NCBI GenBank assembly: GCA_037965595.1
Contig: CP150183.1
Location: 3,038,001 to 3,102,000 of the forward strand
Direction of reading: 5' to 3'
Source: Alkalihalobacillus sp. FSL W8-0930
Lineage (GTDB): Bacteria; Bacillota; Bacilli; Bacillales; Bacillaceae_D
DNA length: 64,000 bases
The notes beneath the pieces are model-generated. The model made no database searches. It had not been told where the DNA came from and was given only the letters and a program-made list of their open reading frames with translations. Positions 27,752 through 37,054 of the stretch are shown here, in pieces. Each line of letters opens with the position of its first letter. Position 1 is the stretch's first letter. The translations under genes and the position numbers were made by a program.

Positions 27752-29539
27752 CTACTCAGTCCACTGCCATAAGTGAGTGTCATCTTTAAACGTAAATGGT
27801 TTAATCGTAATTCCATCTAGCTTGCTGTTCCAAGCATGAATTTCATTTTCAGAGTAAACTGGAAGAACTGGTAGTTCGTCTACAAAGTTCTGCGCCCACT
27901 CAACGTATTTCTCTTGACGATACTCTTGTTCAAAGGCAAACTCTGGATTAACTGCGTCATCTAGCAACTGATCAGATGCTTCGTTGTCCCATCTTGGGTA
28001 GTTGTATGGCGCTGTTGATTTGTAAAGTGAAGCCGGATCCGGGTCACCAGAGCTTAGCGACCAACCAGCTAAGTACAAATCAACTTCAGTGTTATTCATT
28101 TCAACTAGCTCAAAGTGAGCCGGTGCCTCACGTGGTGTTTTAAGATCCACTTTTAGGCCAACTTCTTCAAGGTCCTGTTGAATGATTGGAGCCATTTTTT
28201 CACGTGTTTCGTTTCCAACTGGGTAATCAAGGTTTAGAACAAGCTCGTTCCCGTCTGGATCTTCACGGAAGCCATCACCGTTTGTATCAACGTACCCTGC
28301 TGCTTCTAAAACTTCTTTAGCTTTCTCAGGGCTGTACTCGTACCCTTCGATCGCGTCAGGATTATACGCCCACGAAGCTTCTGGGAACGGTGCATCTAGA
28401 ACACTTCCACGGCCTCCAAGTAGTCCGTTTCCTTTTTCTGGATCTCCTACAATTCCTTGACGGTTAAAGGCGTAAGCAATCGCTTGTCTTAACTCTTTAT
28501 TATCAAGCTTTTCGTTTACTTCCCATGTAGATTTGTCAGTAAGTGATTCATCGGGACCATGGTGTAACTTGAAGCCCATGTACTGGTAGCCCAACTGCGC
28601 TTGTTCAAAGATTTCTACACCATCAATCTCTTCGATTGTTGCTGCATCTTGTGGTGCTAGATCACGTGGGATGTAATCTAATTCACCATTTTCAAGCATT
28701 CCAGCTGCAACCGATTGACCTACAATCTTCCACGTAATCGTGTCTAGATGAGGTGCACCAGCATAGTAATCTTCGTTCGCTTCAAGAATATATTGTTCAC
28801 CTTCCATATATTCTTTTAATTTAAAGGCACCTGTTCCAATAACAGCTCCACCATCGCGAGATTCAGCTACTTCTGGAATTTCAGCAACAGGAATATCGGC
28901 AAACACGTGCTCAGGAATAATGGCAAGAGACGTATCAGCTAATGCTTTTACACTAGCTTCCTTGAATTTGAAAGTGACGGTATAGTCGTCAACCTTTTCA
29001 ATGCCTTCAAACTCATCAGCTTCACCTGAACTGTACTCTTCGTATCCAACTAAACTATCAACATACTCAACACGTACACCACCAGCTGTGATGTAATCAG
29101 GATCTGCTAGACTCGTAAATGTGAAAACAACGTCATCAGCAGTAAAGTCTTCGCCGTCATGCCACTTAACATCCTGACGTAGGTTGTATGTTAGCTCAGT
29201 ATTGTCGTCACTGAACTCCCAGTCTTCAGCAAGCTTAGGTATAAATCCGAACTCGTTGTCCTGGCTCACAAGTCCTTCGTGGGTAATGTCTAAGATATGT
29301 GCATCATATAAAGCCGTATAAAAAATAGGGTTAAATAAATTCTCAGGAGGTGAGAACATAGCAAGATTTACGTTACCGCCTTCAACAGGGCCACCTTGTT
29401 CTGTACTATCTCCCCCACCATCAGACGTGCCTCCTCCTGTATCGGAAGGACTATCTACTGTATCACCAGAGCAGGCTCCAAGAATAAGCCCTAAAGAAAG
29501 TGCACCACTTATGACGTACCAAGAATGTTTGTTTTTCAT
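27752..29539 (-). CDS. Oligopeptide-binding lipoprotein (family 5, system 1)
   Basis: 595 residues from ATG 29539 behind GAGGGGG. Signal peptide with lipobox LGAC (Cys24), then a Ser/Gly/Asp-rich linker and the SBP_bac_5 domain with typical DNTELTYNLRQDVKWHDGEDFTADDV and the second-lobe DPDPASLYKSTAPYN-type ligand region. It captures peptides outside the membrane for the permeases. In this operon it sits between the ATPase and permease genes, and a perfect ribosome site without a start codon lies 65 bases upstream (29604-29614), perhaps an mRNA stabiliser. Confidence 0.95.
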   Translation of the reverse strand: MKNKHSWYVISGALSLGLILGACSGDTVDSPSDTGGGTSDGGGDSTEQGGPVEGGNVNLAMFSPPENLFNPIFYTALYDAHILDITHEGLVSQDNEFGFIPKLAEDWEFSDDNTELTYNLRQDVKWHDGEDFTADDVVFTFTSLADPDYITAGGVRVEYVDSLVGYEEYSSGEADEFEGIEKVDDYTVTFKFKEASVKALADTSLAIIPEHVFADIPVAEIPEVAESRDGGAVIGTGAFKLKEYMEGEQYILEANEDYYAGAPHLDTITWKIVGQSVAAGMLENGELDYIPRDLAPQDAATIEEIDGVEIFEQAQLGYQYMGFKLHHGPDESLTDKSTWEVNEKLDNKELRQAIAYAFNRQGIVGDPEKGNGLLGGRGSVLDAPFPEASWAYNPDAIEGYEYSPEKAKEVLEAAGYVDTNGDGFREDPDGNELVLNLDYPVGNETREKMAPIIQQDLEEVGLKVDLKTPREAPAHFELVEMNNTEVDLYLAGWSLSSGDPDPASLYKSTAPYNYPRWDNEASDQLLDDAVNPEFAFEQEYRQEKYVEWAQNFVDELPVLPVYSENEIHAWNSKLDGITIKPFTFKDDTHLWQWTE

Positions 29540-29603
29540 CAAATCCCCCTCACTTTTTCGTTACAATATTTTGCGCATACATCGTACGAAACCCTTTAAA
29601 CCC

Positions 29604-29614
29604 TCACCTCCTTA
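29604..29614 (-). promoter_or_regulatory. Perfect Shine-Dalgarno sequence with no start codon
   Basis: The minus strand reads TAAGGAGGTGA, 11 bases fully complementary to the 16S rRNA tail, but no start codon is at a usable distance and the next gene starts 65 bases later with its own site. Comparable start-less sites (the STAB-SD of cry3A mRNA) stabilise processed transcripts. Confidence 0.4.
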
Positions 29615-29630
29615 AAGCATAACTACCTTG

Positions 29631-30638
29631 TTAATTAGCCTTCGCTTCTTGGTTGTCAGATGAATACAAATGGCAGGCTGTAAGTTGTCCATTTCCTTGA
29701 TCAGTGAGTATCGGTCTTTCTTCTCTGCACCGATCGTGAACACGTGGGCAGCGAGTATGGAAGGCACATCCTTTAGGTGGATTAGCCGGACTAGGTAGCT
29801 CACCTGCAAGTGCCACTTTTTCCCGTTTTATAGTGACGTCAGTAGATGGTACTGCTGCAATCAAAGCCTGTGTATACGGATGAAGTGGTTGTTTGTAAAG
29901 GGTATGCTTATCAGCAATTTCAACGATTCTACCCAAATACATGACAGCTACCCGATCGCTAATATGCTTTACTACGCTTAAATCATGCGCGATGAACATA
30001 TACGTTAAGTTAAACTCCTTTTGCAGGTCTTGCATTAAATTCAACACCTGTGATTGAACCGATACGTCTAAAGCTGAAACAGGTTCATCACCAATGATAA
30101 ATTCAGGATTTGTGCTTAGGGCTCTTGCAATGCCAATCCGTTGTCGTTGACCACCAGAGAACTCATGAGGATATTTAGAATACGCTTCTCGAGGCAGACC
30201 AACTTTTTCTAATAGCTCTAAGGCTTTCTCTTTTCTACCTTGTTTGCTAGAGATCGTTTTATGTACAAGCAATGGCTCTTCTAAAAGCTCTCCAATACTC
30301 ATCCGAGGATTCAGAGATGCATAAGGATCTTGAAACACCATTTGCATGTCTCTACGCAACTTCCGAGCTTCCGAATTTTTAATAGTGCTAAAATTCTGTT
30401 CATTAAAGATAATTTCGCCCTCAGTAGGATCAATTAGCTTTAGCACCATTCGACCAAGTGTAGACTTGCCGGATCCAGACTCTCCAACGATCCCTAGTGT
30501 TTCTCCTTTGTAGATGGTAAAGCTCACATCATCAACGGCTTTTACATCACCTACTTTACGTTGTAAGATACCTTTATTAATAGGGAAGTACTTCTTTAAC
30601 CCCTTTACCTCTACTAAGGGTTGTTTATCTACTGTCAT
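29631..30638 (-). CDS. Oligopeptide ABC transporter ATPase, OppF/DppF type (system 1)
   Basis: 335 residues; Walker A GESGSGKST, Q-loop FQDPYASLNPRMS, signature FSGGQRQR, Walker B FIIGDEPVSALD and switch His in FIAHDLSV. The C-terminal oligo_HPY region keeps the Cys set (GCAFHTRCPRVHDRC...TACHLY) seen in this family, a possible iron-sulfur site. ATG 30638 overlaps the previous stop by 4 bases (ATGA). Confidence 0.96.
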   Translation of the reverse strand: MTVDKQPLVEVKGLKKYFPINKGILQRKVGDVKAVDDVSFTIYKGETLGIVGESGSGKSTLGRMVLKLIDPTEGEIIFNEQNFSTIKNSEARKLRRDMQMVFQDPYASLNPRMSIGELLEEPLLVHKTISSKQGRKEKALELLEKVGLPREAYSKYPHEFSGGQRQRIGIARALSTNPEFIIGDEPVSALDVSVQSQVLNLMQDLQKEFNLTYMFIAHDLSVVKHISDRVAVMYLGRIVEIADKHTLYKQPLHPYTQALIAAVPSTDVTIKREKVALAGELPSPANPPKGCAFHTRCPRVHDRCREERPILTDQGNGQLTACHLYSSDNQEAKAN

Positions 30639-31624
30639 ACTCCCACCGCCTCTTCTTTATAAAGAACACAACGCACTGACCGATGTGGCTCCAAGTCTAG
30701 AAGTGGAGGCATGCTTGCTGTACATTCGTCAGTTGCGTGCGGGCACCTCGGAGCAAAACGACATCCTTCTGGAAATCTGTGAGCTGCCGGTACGGTTCCG
30801 GGTATCGCATCTAACCGCTCTTTTTGTTCATCATCAATCTTTGGCATACTATTTAAAAGTCCTACCGTGTAAGGATGCTTCGGATTTGTGAAGAGTTCAT
30901 AGGCTGTTGCTTGTTCAACGACCTGTCCCGCATACATGACCAGCACTCGATCAGCCATTTCTGCAACCACACCTAAGTCATGAGTGATTAACAAGATAGA
31001 CGATTGAAATTCTTCTTTTACTTTAATCATGAGATCGAGTATTTGCTGTTGAATCGTTACATCTAATGCTGTTGTAGGTTCATCTGCAATGAGAAGCTTT
31101 GGGTTACACGCCATGGCTATCGCAATCATGACCCTTTGTCTCATCCCACCTGACAATTGATGTGGAAATTCTTTTAGCATTTCCTCTGCTCGGCCAAAAC
31201 CAACTAGTTTTAAAAGACGGATGGTTTCTTCCTTAGCTGCTTTCTTGGATATCTTTTTGTGCTTAATTAAGGTCTCAGCAATTTGATTACCTATTGTAAA
31301 TACCGGATTAAGAGAGGTCATCGGCTCTTGGAAAATCATCGACATTTCATTTCCTCTTATTTGATCAAGCTTCCGATCAGACAACCCAATTAACTCTTCG
31401 CCTTCTAGCTTTACAGAACCCTCAATCTTAGCCGGCGGTGAAAATAACAAACCCATGATGGTTAAGGACGTAACACTTTTCCCGCTTCCCGACTCTCCAA
31501 CAACTGCTAGTGTTTCACCTTTGTTCACATGAAAGCTAATATCATCAACAGCCTTCACCAATCTTGTTTTATTCGGTTCAAAATAGGTTTTTAAATGACT
31601 GACTTGAAGAAGTGGCTCTGACAT
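30635..31624 (-). CDS. Oligopeptide ABC transporter ATPase, OppD/DppD type (system 1)
   Basis: 329 residues from ATG 31624, 5 bases after GAGGGGGGA; the longer frame to 31639 begins inside that site. Walker A GESGSGKSV, Q-loop FQEPMTSLNPVF, signature LSGGMRQR, Walker B LLIADEPTTALD, switch His in LITHDLGV. C-terminal Cys set GCRFAPRCPHATDEC...VRCVLY is complete. Works as a heterodimer with the OppF-type protein downstream. Confidence 0.96.
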   Translation of the reverse strand: MSEPLLQVSHLKTYFEPNKTRLVKAVDDISFHVNKGETLAVVGESGSGKSVTSLTIMGLLFSPPAKIEGSVKLEGEELIGLSDRKLDQIRGNEMSMIFQEPMTSLNPVFTIGNQIAETLIKHKKISKKAAKEETIRLLKLVGFGRAEEMLKEFPHQLSGGMRQRVMIAIAMACNPKLLIADEPTTALDVTIQQQILDLMIKVKEEFQSSILLITHDLGVVAEMADRVLVMYAGQVVEQATAYELFTNPKHPYTVGLLNSMPKIDDEQKERLDAIPGTVPAAHRFPEGCRFAPRCPHATDECTASMPPLLDLEPHRSVRCVLYKEEAVGV

Positions 31625-31654
31625 CCTGTCCCCCCTCACATCACATATATTCTA

Positions 31655-32107
31655 CTAATCTGTAATATATGAAAACGAATCCTTATATTGTTTTAATTCA
31701 ATACTTAAATCGGATGTAATAATTCCACTGATTGATGCTAACTTTTTATTCACAAACTGAATGAGCTCTTCTTTATTCCTAAAATAAGCCTGAACGATGA
31801 GATCATACTGTCCAGAGAAAGCTGCTGTAAAACGTACTTCTGGTAGGTTACTTAATTCTTCTGCTACCTGGTCCTGTTGACCAAGCTGAGTCTTTACCCA
31901 AATAATGACTTGAACCTCTAGCCCTACACTAGCTGGATCCATATGAATCATAAATTGAAAGTACTTTTTTTCCAACATCTTTTTAACACGCATACGAACT
32001 GTTCCTTCACTTACTTGTAAACTGGACGCAATGCGTGTGAAAGCAGATTTTCCGTTTGTTTGTAAGTGCATTAAGATGGCTCGATCCACCGCATCAATCT
32101 TTTCCAT
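31655..32107 (-). CDS. Lrp/AsnC family regulator (system 1)
   Basis: 150 residues. N-terminal AsnC helix-turn-helix (DRAILMHLQTNGKSAFTRIASSLQVSEGTVRMRVKKM) and C-terminal RAM (ligand-binding) domain (about 65-150) with AFSGQYDLIVQAYF. AAAGGAGG before ATG. First gene of operon 1, 31 bases before the OppD-type gene, so it probably controls its own operon in response to a peptide breakdown product such as an amino acid (inference). It is a close paralog of the regulator of the second operon. Confidence 0.95.
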   Translation of the reverse strand: MEKIDAVDRAILMHLQTNGKSAFTRIASSLQVSEGTVRMRVKKMLEKKYFQFMIHMDPASVGLEVQVIIWVKTQLGQQDQVAEELSNLPEVRFTAAFSGQYDLIVQAYFRNKEELIQFVNKKLASISGIITSDLSIELKQYKDSFSYITD

Positions 32108-32166
32108 AAACCCTCCTTTCAGTTAAACCCTTACTCTTTTTAACAAATTCTTGAATTGTTTTTTAA

Positions 32167-32219
32167 ATTATAATAGATTTTCACACAGTACGCAATATTC
32201 TTTTTATTTAAATAGTATT
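32167..32219 (-). promoter_or_regulatory. Promoter and conserved operator-like box of transporter operon 1
   Basis: Minus strand TTGCGT (32195-32190), 17 bases, TATAAT (32172-32167). Overlapping and upstream of the -35 lie GAATATTGC (32200-32192) and, 9 bases further, AATACTATTT (32219-32210). The same arrangement precedes the second operon, so this is a likely Lrp-type binding site. The rest of the gene-free stretch 32108-32375 is AT-rich without further signals. Confidence 0.65.
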
Positions 32220-32375
32220 TCTTTAGTAAATTTTCTGACAAAATAAATTTTATCTCTTCTTTTTCGTATAATTATAAGTTTTTAGTTACGATTAATTCAT
32301 CTTGGTTAGTTAGTAATGCGAATTAAATATAAGCAGGCATTCTTAGATATTTTAACAAGATACTAATTCAGTCCA

Positions 32376-32413
32376 TAAAAAATAAGAAAACTATCTTAAA
32401 AGATAGTTTTCTT
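32376..32413 (-). terminator. Terminator of the second oligopeptide transporter operon
   Basis: Minus strand AAGAAAACTATCT pairs with AGATAGTTTTCTT over a four-base loop, followed by ATTTTTTATGG. Confidence 0.85.
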
Positions 32414-32421
32414 AGACGTAA

Positions 32422-34221
32422 TTATTCAGTTACATAGATATCACTTAAGTTGACTCCAGTTCCATCACCGATCGCGTAATTATTAACACGCTCGTTAACA
32501 GCTGTTAAATTAGCTCTGTATAGAGTAGGAATGGCTGGAACTTGTTCAACCATTGCTTCTTGCCATTGATTGTAGATATCAACACGATTTGAAACATCAA
32601 ATGCTTCTTCCGATAAACCTTGTTTAATTAAATCAGTTGTTTCATCACTAGTCCAACGAGTATAGTTAAACGCTGAATTTTTACCCCAAATTCCATCAGG
32701 ATCAACGTCGATTCCCACACCCCATGCTGCAGAATACATATCAATATCAGGATCATCAGCTTCTACACGGTCATAGAATGAGTTGAATTCTTGTAAGCGC
32801 CCGTCAACAAGGTTTACATTTAGACCGATTTGTTCCCAAGCATCCATATAATAATTCATTAATGGTTCATTGACTGGGTCTCCACTCATTGCTGCAAGAT
32901 TAATGGACAACTCTTCACCATCTGGAGTCTCTCTAAAACCATCATCATTTGTATCTACATATCCAGCATCATCTAAAAGCTGCTTAGATAATTCAGGATC
33001 AAACGGGAAACCTTCATTCGTTTCATCATGGAATTCAGGGTGAGAAGGCGGGATTAATGTTGTTGCTTCCCATCTTAAGCCATAATAGAACTTATCTCCA
33101 ACTTGGTTATTATCAATCGCATGGGCCATTGCTTTACGTAAGTTTACATCAGCCATTTTGGCATCAGGATCTAAAACATTTTCGCCAGCTTCAGCGTCCC
33201 ATTTACCTAGTTTGAAACCGATATAGCTATATGCCCGATCTGTTGTACCTAAGAATTCAACGCCTTCCATTTCAGCGTTATCAGGGTAAGAAGAAACCGG
33301 AAAGTCTTCTACGATATCAATTTCGCCAGATTCTAAAGATTGTACAATGACATTTGGATTAATAACTCTCAAAGTCACTTGATCTAAATGCGGTGCACCT
33401 CTCCAGTAATCTTCATTTTTCGTATAAACTACAGACTCACCTGGAACAATACTATCTACTTTATATGGACCAAATCCAATTGGATTTTGACGAACTTCTG
33501 GAGATTCTGCAATAGAGCCTACTTCCATGTCACCAAAAATGTGTTTTGCTAATGGATAGTTCCAAAGGCCTCCTGTAATTAAAGAAGGTGTTGCGTTAAT
33601 AAATGTAACTTCTAGTGTTTTCTCATCAATCACATTGATACCAGAAATAGAATCAGATTCTCCATCATGGTATTCATTCATACCTTCAACATTAGCGATT
33701 GAATCATCATAACGAATACCAGTGTAGTCAGGGTGTCCAATCGTTTCATAAGCAAAAGCCCAATCTTCTGCTGTTACAGGCTCACCATCATGCCAATTTA
33801 CATTATCACGAATTGTTAGTGTGAATGTTTTATTATCATCTGACACTTCATATGATGCGGCGCCGTCATTTGTATAGACATAGTTTTCATCCCAATCCAG
33901 TAATGGATCATCAAACCATTTAAGAACTTCAGCATCAGGGTTACCTTGATAGAAGTTCCAGTTAAGAATACCTTCAAAAGCTGTATCAGTTGCTAAACCA
34001 TACGTGATCGATCCGCCTTCAACTGGACTGTCTCCGGATTTGATGTTCTCAAAATCATCAATTGAGTAAACATCTCCATTGTCTGTTTCCTCTGCTGAAC
34101 TCTCGTCGTCACCAGTTGCTTCAGAATTGCTATCCTCGGAATCATTACTGCAAGCAGTAAGTGCTAGAGCCATAGCAAAAGACGGTACTAGGATTCTTTT
34201 AGACCAAGTAAATCTTGACAT
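32422..34221 (-). CDS. Oligopeptide-binding lipoprotein (family 5, system 2)
   Basis: 599 residues from ATG 34221 with GGGAGGAAA; the open frame to 34269 overlaps the permease gene and is not used. Signal peptide ends in lipobox LTAC (Cys24); an acidic Ser/Glu/Asp linker follows, then SBP_bac_5 with NKTFTLTIRDNVNWHDGEPV and AAWGVGIDVDPDGIWGKNSAFN. Here the binding protein gene is last in the operon, unlike system 1. It has a different ligand-region sequence, so different peptides may be bound. Confidence 0.95.
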   Translation of the reverse strand: MSRFTWSKRILVPSFAMALALTACSNDSEDSNSEATGDDESSAEETDNGDVYSIDDFENIKSGDSPVEGGSITYGLATDTAFEGILNWNFYQGNPDAEVLKWFDDPLLDWDENYVYTNDGAASYEVSDDNKTFTLTIRDNVNWHDGEPVTAEDWAFAYETIGHPDYTGIRYDDSIANVEGMNEYHDGESDSISGINVIDEKTLEVTFINATPSLITGGLWNYPLAKHIFGDMEVGSIAESPEVRQNPIGFGPYKVDSIVPGESVVYTKNEDYWRGAPHLDQVTLRVINPNVIVQSLESGEIDIVEDFPVSSYPDNAEMEGVEFLGTTDRAYSYIGFKLGKWDAEAGENVLDPDAKMADVNLRKAMAHAIDNNQVGDKFYYGLRWEATTLIPPSHPEFHDETNEGFPFDPELSKQLLDDAGYVDTNDDGFRETPDGEELSINLAAMSGDPVNEPLMNYYMDAWEQIGLNVNLVDGRLQEFNSFYDRVEADDPDIDMYSAAWGVGIDVDPDGIWGKNSAFNYTRWTSDETTDLIKQGLSEEAFDVSNRVDIYNQWQEAMVEQVPAIPTLYRANLTAVNERVNNYAIGDGTGVNLSDIYVTE

Positions 34222-34237
34222 GTTGTTTCCTCCCTTT

Positions 34238-35140
34238 TTATCCTCTTCTTTGTTTTGAGTCCGTCGCACGTTTTAACGCTTGACCAACATTATTTATACA
34301 CAGCATCAGTACAAGAATTAATAAAGATGCAGGTAACCAAATCCACCATCTGTTCTCCAATGTTTGGGGATCGGTCGCATAACTAACTAATGTACCCAAA
34401 CTTGGTGTAGACTCTGGAAAACCAAAGCCTAAGAAAGATAAACCTGACTCGAGCCCAATATTAGCAGCTAACTGCAGAGTCATTGTTACAATAATAATAG
34501 AACTTAGATTCGGAAGTACTTGCGTGAACATAATCTTTAAATGAGAAGATCCTAATGTTCTAGAAGCGTGTACGTAATCAAGCTCCTTCTCTTGTAAACA
34601 CTTGGAGCGAATCAATCTCGCAATCGGCATCCATAAGAAAGCCGTGAATATTGCCGAGAATGAAACCACACCATACGTTGGAACAATAGCAACAAATACA
34701 ATAACAATCATTAAGAATGGGAGAACCATAAAGAAATCTACAATCCTCATAAAAATATTATCAATTATTCCTCCGAAATAACCTGCAATTAACCCAACAA
34801 GAATGCCGATCGTTCCAGAAGCTAATGTAACTAATAAACCTATGGAAATGGAGTTTTTCGCCCCTATGATTAGTTGTCCAAAAACATCTCGTCCACCTTT
34901 ATCAGTTCCGAGTAACCAATCAGATGAAGGTGGTTTATTAATAGAAAATAAGTCTACTTTAACGACTTGAGCTTGATCTAAAAAGAAAGTGACGCTATAA
35001 ACGGTTCCTGCTAAAAGGATGACAAGCAGTAATGAGATTAAGGCTACTTTATCTTTTACAATCTCTTTCCATATGACTCGTAATCCTGAAGGACTTTTCT
35101 CCTTTTTTTTACTTTCTGTTGCTTCTATTGCAGTTGACAA
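34238..35140 (-). CDS. Oligopeptide ABC transporter permease, OppC/DppC type (system 2)
   Basis: 300 residues with TTG 35140 as start (AGAGGTG 6 bases upstream; the GTG at 35149 is part of that site). Six spans; EAA loop near 195-220 (ASRTLGSSHLKIMFTQVLPN). Lies 11 bases after the OppB-type gene and 16 before the binding protein. Confidence 0.93.
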   Translation of the reverse strand: MSTAIEATESKKKEKSPSGLRVIWKEIVKDKVALISLLLVILLAGTVYSVTFFLDQAQVVKVDLFSINKPPSSDWLLGTDKGGRDVFGQLIIGAKNSISIGLLVTLASGTIGILVGLIAGYFGGIIDNIFMRIVDFFMVLPFLMIVIVFVAIVPTYGVVSFSAIFTAFLWMPIARLIRSKCLQEKELDYVHASRTLGSSHLKIMFTQVLPNLSSIIIVTMTLQLAANIGLESGLSFLGFGFPESTPSLGTLVSYATDPQTLENRWWIWLPASLLILVLMLCINNVGQALKRATDSKQRRG

Positions 35141-35151
35141 GATCTTCACCT

Positions 35152-36114
35152 CTATTTAATCCGAATACGCGGATCTACTATACTGAGTATAATATCTGAT
35201 AACAATGTACCGATTATAGATGCAACTCCAAATAATAATACTAGAGCTGTTACAACACTATAGTCTCTTAAATTAATGGATTGAAAGAACAACTGTCCCA
35301 TACCAGGATAGCTATAAATGTTTTCAATAAAGATTGTTCCACCAATTAATCCAGTTATTTCGTAACCAAAAAACGCCGCAATCGGAAGAACAGAATTTCT
35401 TAAGATATGTCTGTTATAGACTCTAGACTCTGAAGCTCCTTTTGACCTTACAGTTAATATAAAATCTTTTTGCTTCGTATCAATGATTTCACTTCTTAGA
35501 TACTGCACAGTCGAAACCGTTGTTAAAACAGCAATAGATAGAGACGGTAAGAATAGATGATTGAATTTATCAATTACGTAGCTAAAGGTACCTGGCGTTG
35601 CCCCTGGCGATACACTTCCGCCTGTCGGAAACCAACCTAATTGGAAACCAAACAAGTAAAGGACAAGTAACCCAACAATAAATGTTGGTGCTGCAAACCC
35701 TACGTAGGTGTAACCACTGATTAGGCGATCCGCAATTGAATCATTAAATCGACCACTTGTAATGCCTAATGGTATAGCCATTAGATAAGTGAAAATTAAG
35801 GAAAGTAAAGAAAGCCAAACGGTATTCCAAAGTTTTTGATCAATTAAATCAGTCACTGGAATCTTATGTCTGAAGGATTGACCAAAATCTCCTTGTATCG
35901 CATTGGTAGCCCATCTAGCATACTGCTGATACCAAGGATCATTTAAACCTGCATTTTCCCTCAATTCTGCAATTGTATTAGGGTCAACACTAGGATCAAT
36001 TAAACCAGTAAACGGATCTCCTGGCATTGCCTTCGCCATAAGAAAGATTAATAAGCTTAATACTATAATTTGCGGGATCATTATTAGAATTCGTCTTACT
36101 ATAAACTTCCACAT
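35152..36114 (-). CDS. Oligopeptide ABC transporter permease, OppB/DppB type (system 2)
   Basis: 320 residues from ATG 36114 (MWKFIVRRILIMIPQ), 6-7 bases after AAAGGTG; the GTG at 36123 overlaps that site. Family features: DPSVDPNTIAELRENAGLNDPW loop, EAA loop TVRSKGASESRVYNRHILRNS and C-terminal NIYSYPGMGQLFFQSINLRDYSV. The start nearly touches the stop of the OppF-type gene. Confidence 0.93.
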   Translation of the reverse strand: MWKFIVRRILIMIPQIIVLSLLIFLMAKAMPGDPFTGLIDPSVDPNTIAELRENAGLNDPWYQQYARWATNAIQGDFGQSFRHKIPVTDLIDQKLWNTVWLSLLSLIFTYLMAIPLGITSGRFNDSIADRLISGYTYVGFAAPTFIVGLLVLYLFGFQLGWFPTGGSVSPGATPGTFSYVIDKFNHLFLPSLSIAVLTTVSTVQYLRSEIIDTKQKDFILTVRSKGASESRVYNRHILRNSVLPIAAFFGYEITGLIGGTIFIENIYSYPGMGQLFFQSINLRDYSVVTALVLLFGVASIIGTLLSDIILSIVDPRIRIK

Positions 36115-36115
36115 A

Positions 36116-37054
36116 TCATTCACCTTTCTCAGGCATTGCCACTAGATGTGTATTAGTAAGAGGTCTTAGATCATACACTTCACCTTCAGGATTAAAGTAA
36201 TCCTTTAAGGAATCGTTATACTGATCTCTTACTTCAAATCGTAACTTCGCTCTCATATCTCTATTCTCAGGGTTAATATCTGGAATGGCTGCAATTAATC
36301 GTTTCGTGTAAATGTGCTGAGGGTTATTAAAGATATCTTCGCTAGTACCTTCTTCTACTAATCTACCTTTATACATAATCCCAATTTTATCGCAGATGTG
36401 CTTAATAATTCCTAAGTCATGACTGATAAACAGATAAGTTAGATCTAGTTTACTTTGGATTTCCTGTAAAAAATTTAGAACCTGCGCTTGAACTGAAACA
36501 TCCAATGCCGATACAGGCTCATCCGCTATAATAAGCTTAGGATTTAATGCAATTGCTCTCGCAATTCCAATTCTTTGTCTCTGGCCACCAGAGAATTGAT
36601 GAGGGTATTTATATATACTCTCAGGGTTAAGCCCGACTTGTTCTAAAAGGTCCAGAACTCTTTTCTTTTCTTCAACTTTAGAAAGCTTTTCAAAATTTCT
36701 AATCGGTTCAGCTATAAGATCGATAATACGTTTTTTTTGATTAAGCGAAGAATAAGGATCTTGAAAGATCATCTGCACATCACGACGCAGATCGAACGTA
36801 CTTTGCTTTAAGCCTTTCGTAATATCTTGTCCCTCAAACTCAATAGAACCAGATGTGATTGAATTGAGGCCTATAACTGAGCGACCTGTTGTTGTTTTTC
36901 CTGATCCTGATTCACCCACCAAGCCATATGTTTGTCCCTTCTCAAGCTTGATACTCACACCATCAACAGCTTTAACATGACCGACTGTTCTTCTGAATAG
37001 TCCGCCTTTAATAGGGTAATGAATTTTCAGATCATTCACTTCAAGAATTCCCAT
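36116..37054 (-). CDS. Oligopeptide ABC transporter ATPase, OppF/DppF type (system 2)
   Basis: 312 residues; Walker A GESGSGKTT, Q-loop FQDPYSSLNQKKR, signature FSGGQRQR, Walker B LIIADEPVSALD. Odd: the C-terminal region lacks all the Cys of the usual oligo_HPY motif and ends with an unrelated-looking NPEGEVYDLRPLTNTH tail. GGAGGAG before ATG; overlaps the OppD-type gene by 14 bases. Confidence 0.94.
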   Translation of the reverse strand: MGILEVNDLKIHYPIKGGLFRRTVGHVKAVDGVSIKLEKGQTYGLVGESGSGKTTTGRSVIGLNSITSGSIEFEGQDITKGLKQSTFDLRRDVQMIFQDPYSSLNQKKRIIDLIAEPIRNFEKLSKVEEKKRVLDLLEQVGLNPESIYKYPHQFSGGQRQRIGIARAIALNPKLIIADEPVSALDVSVQAQVLNFLQEIQSKLDLTYLFISHDLGIIKHICDKIGIMYKGRLVEEGTSEDIFNNPQHIYTKRLIAAIPDINPENRDMRAKLRFEVRDQYNDSLKDYFNPEGEVYDLRPLTNTHLVAMPEKGE

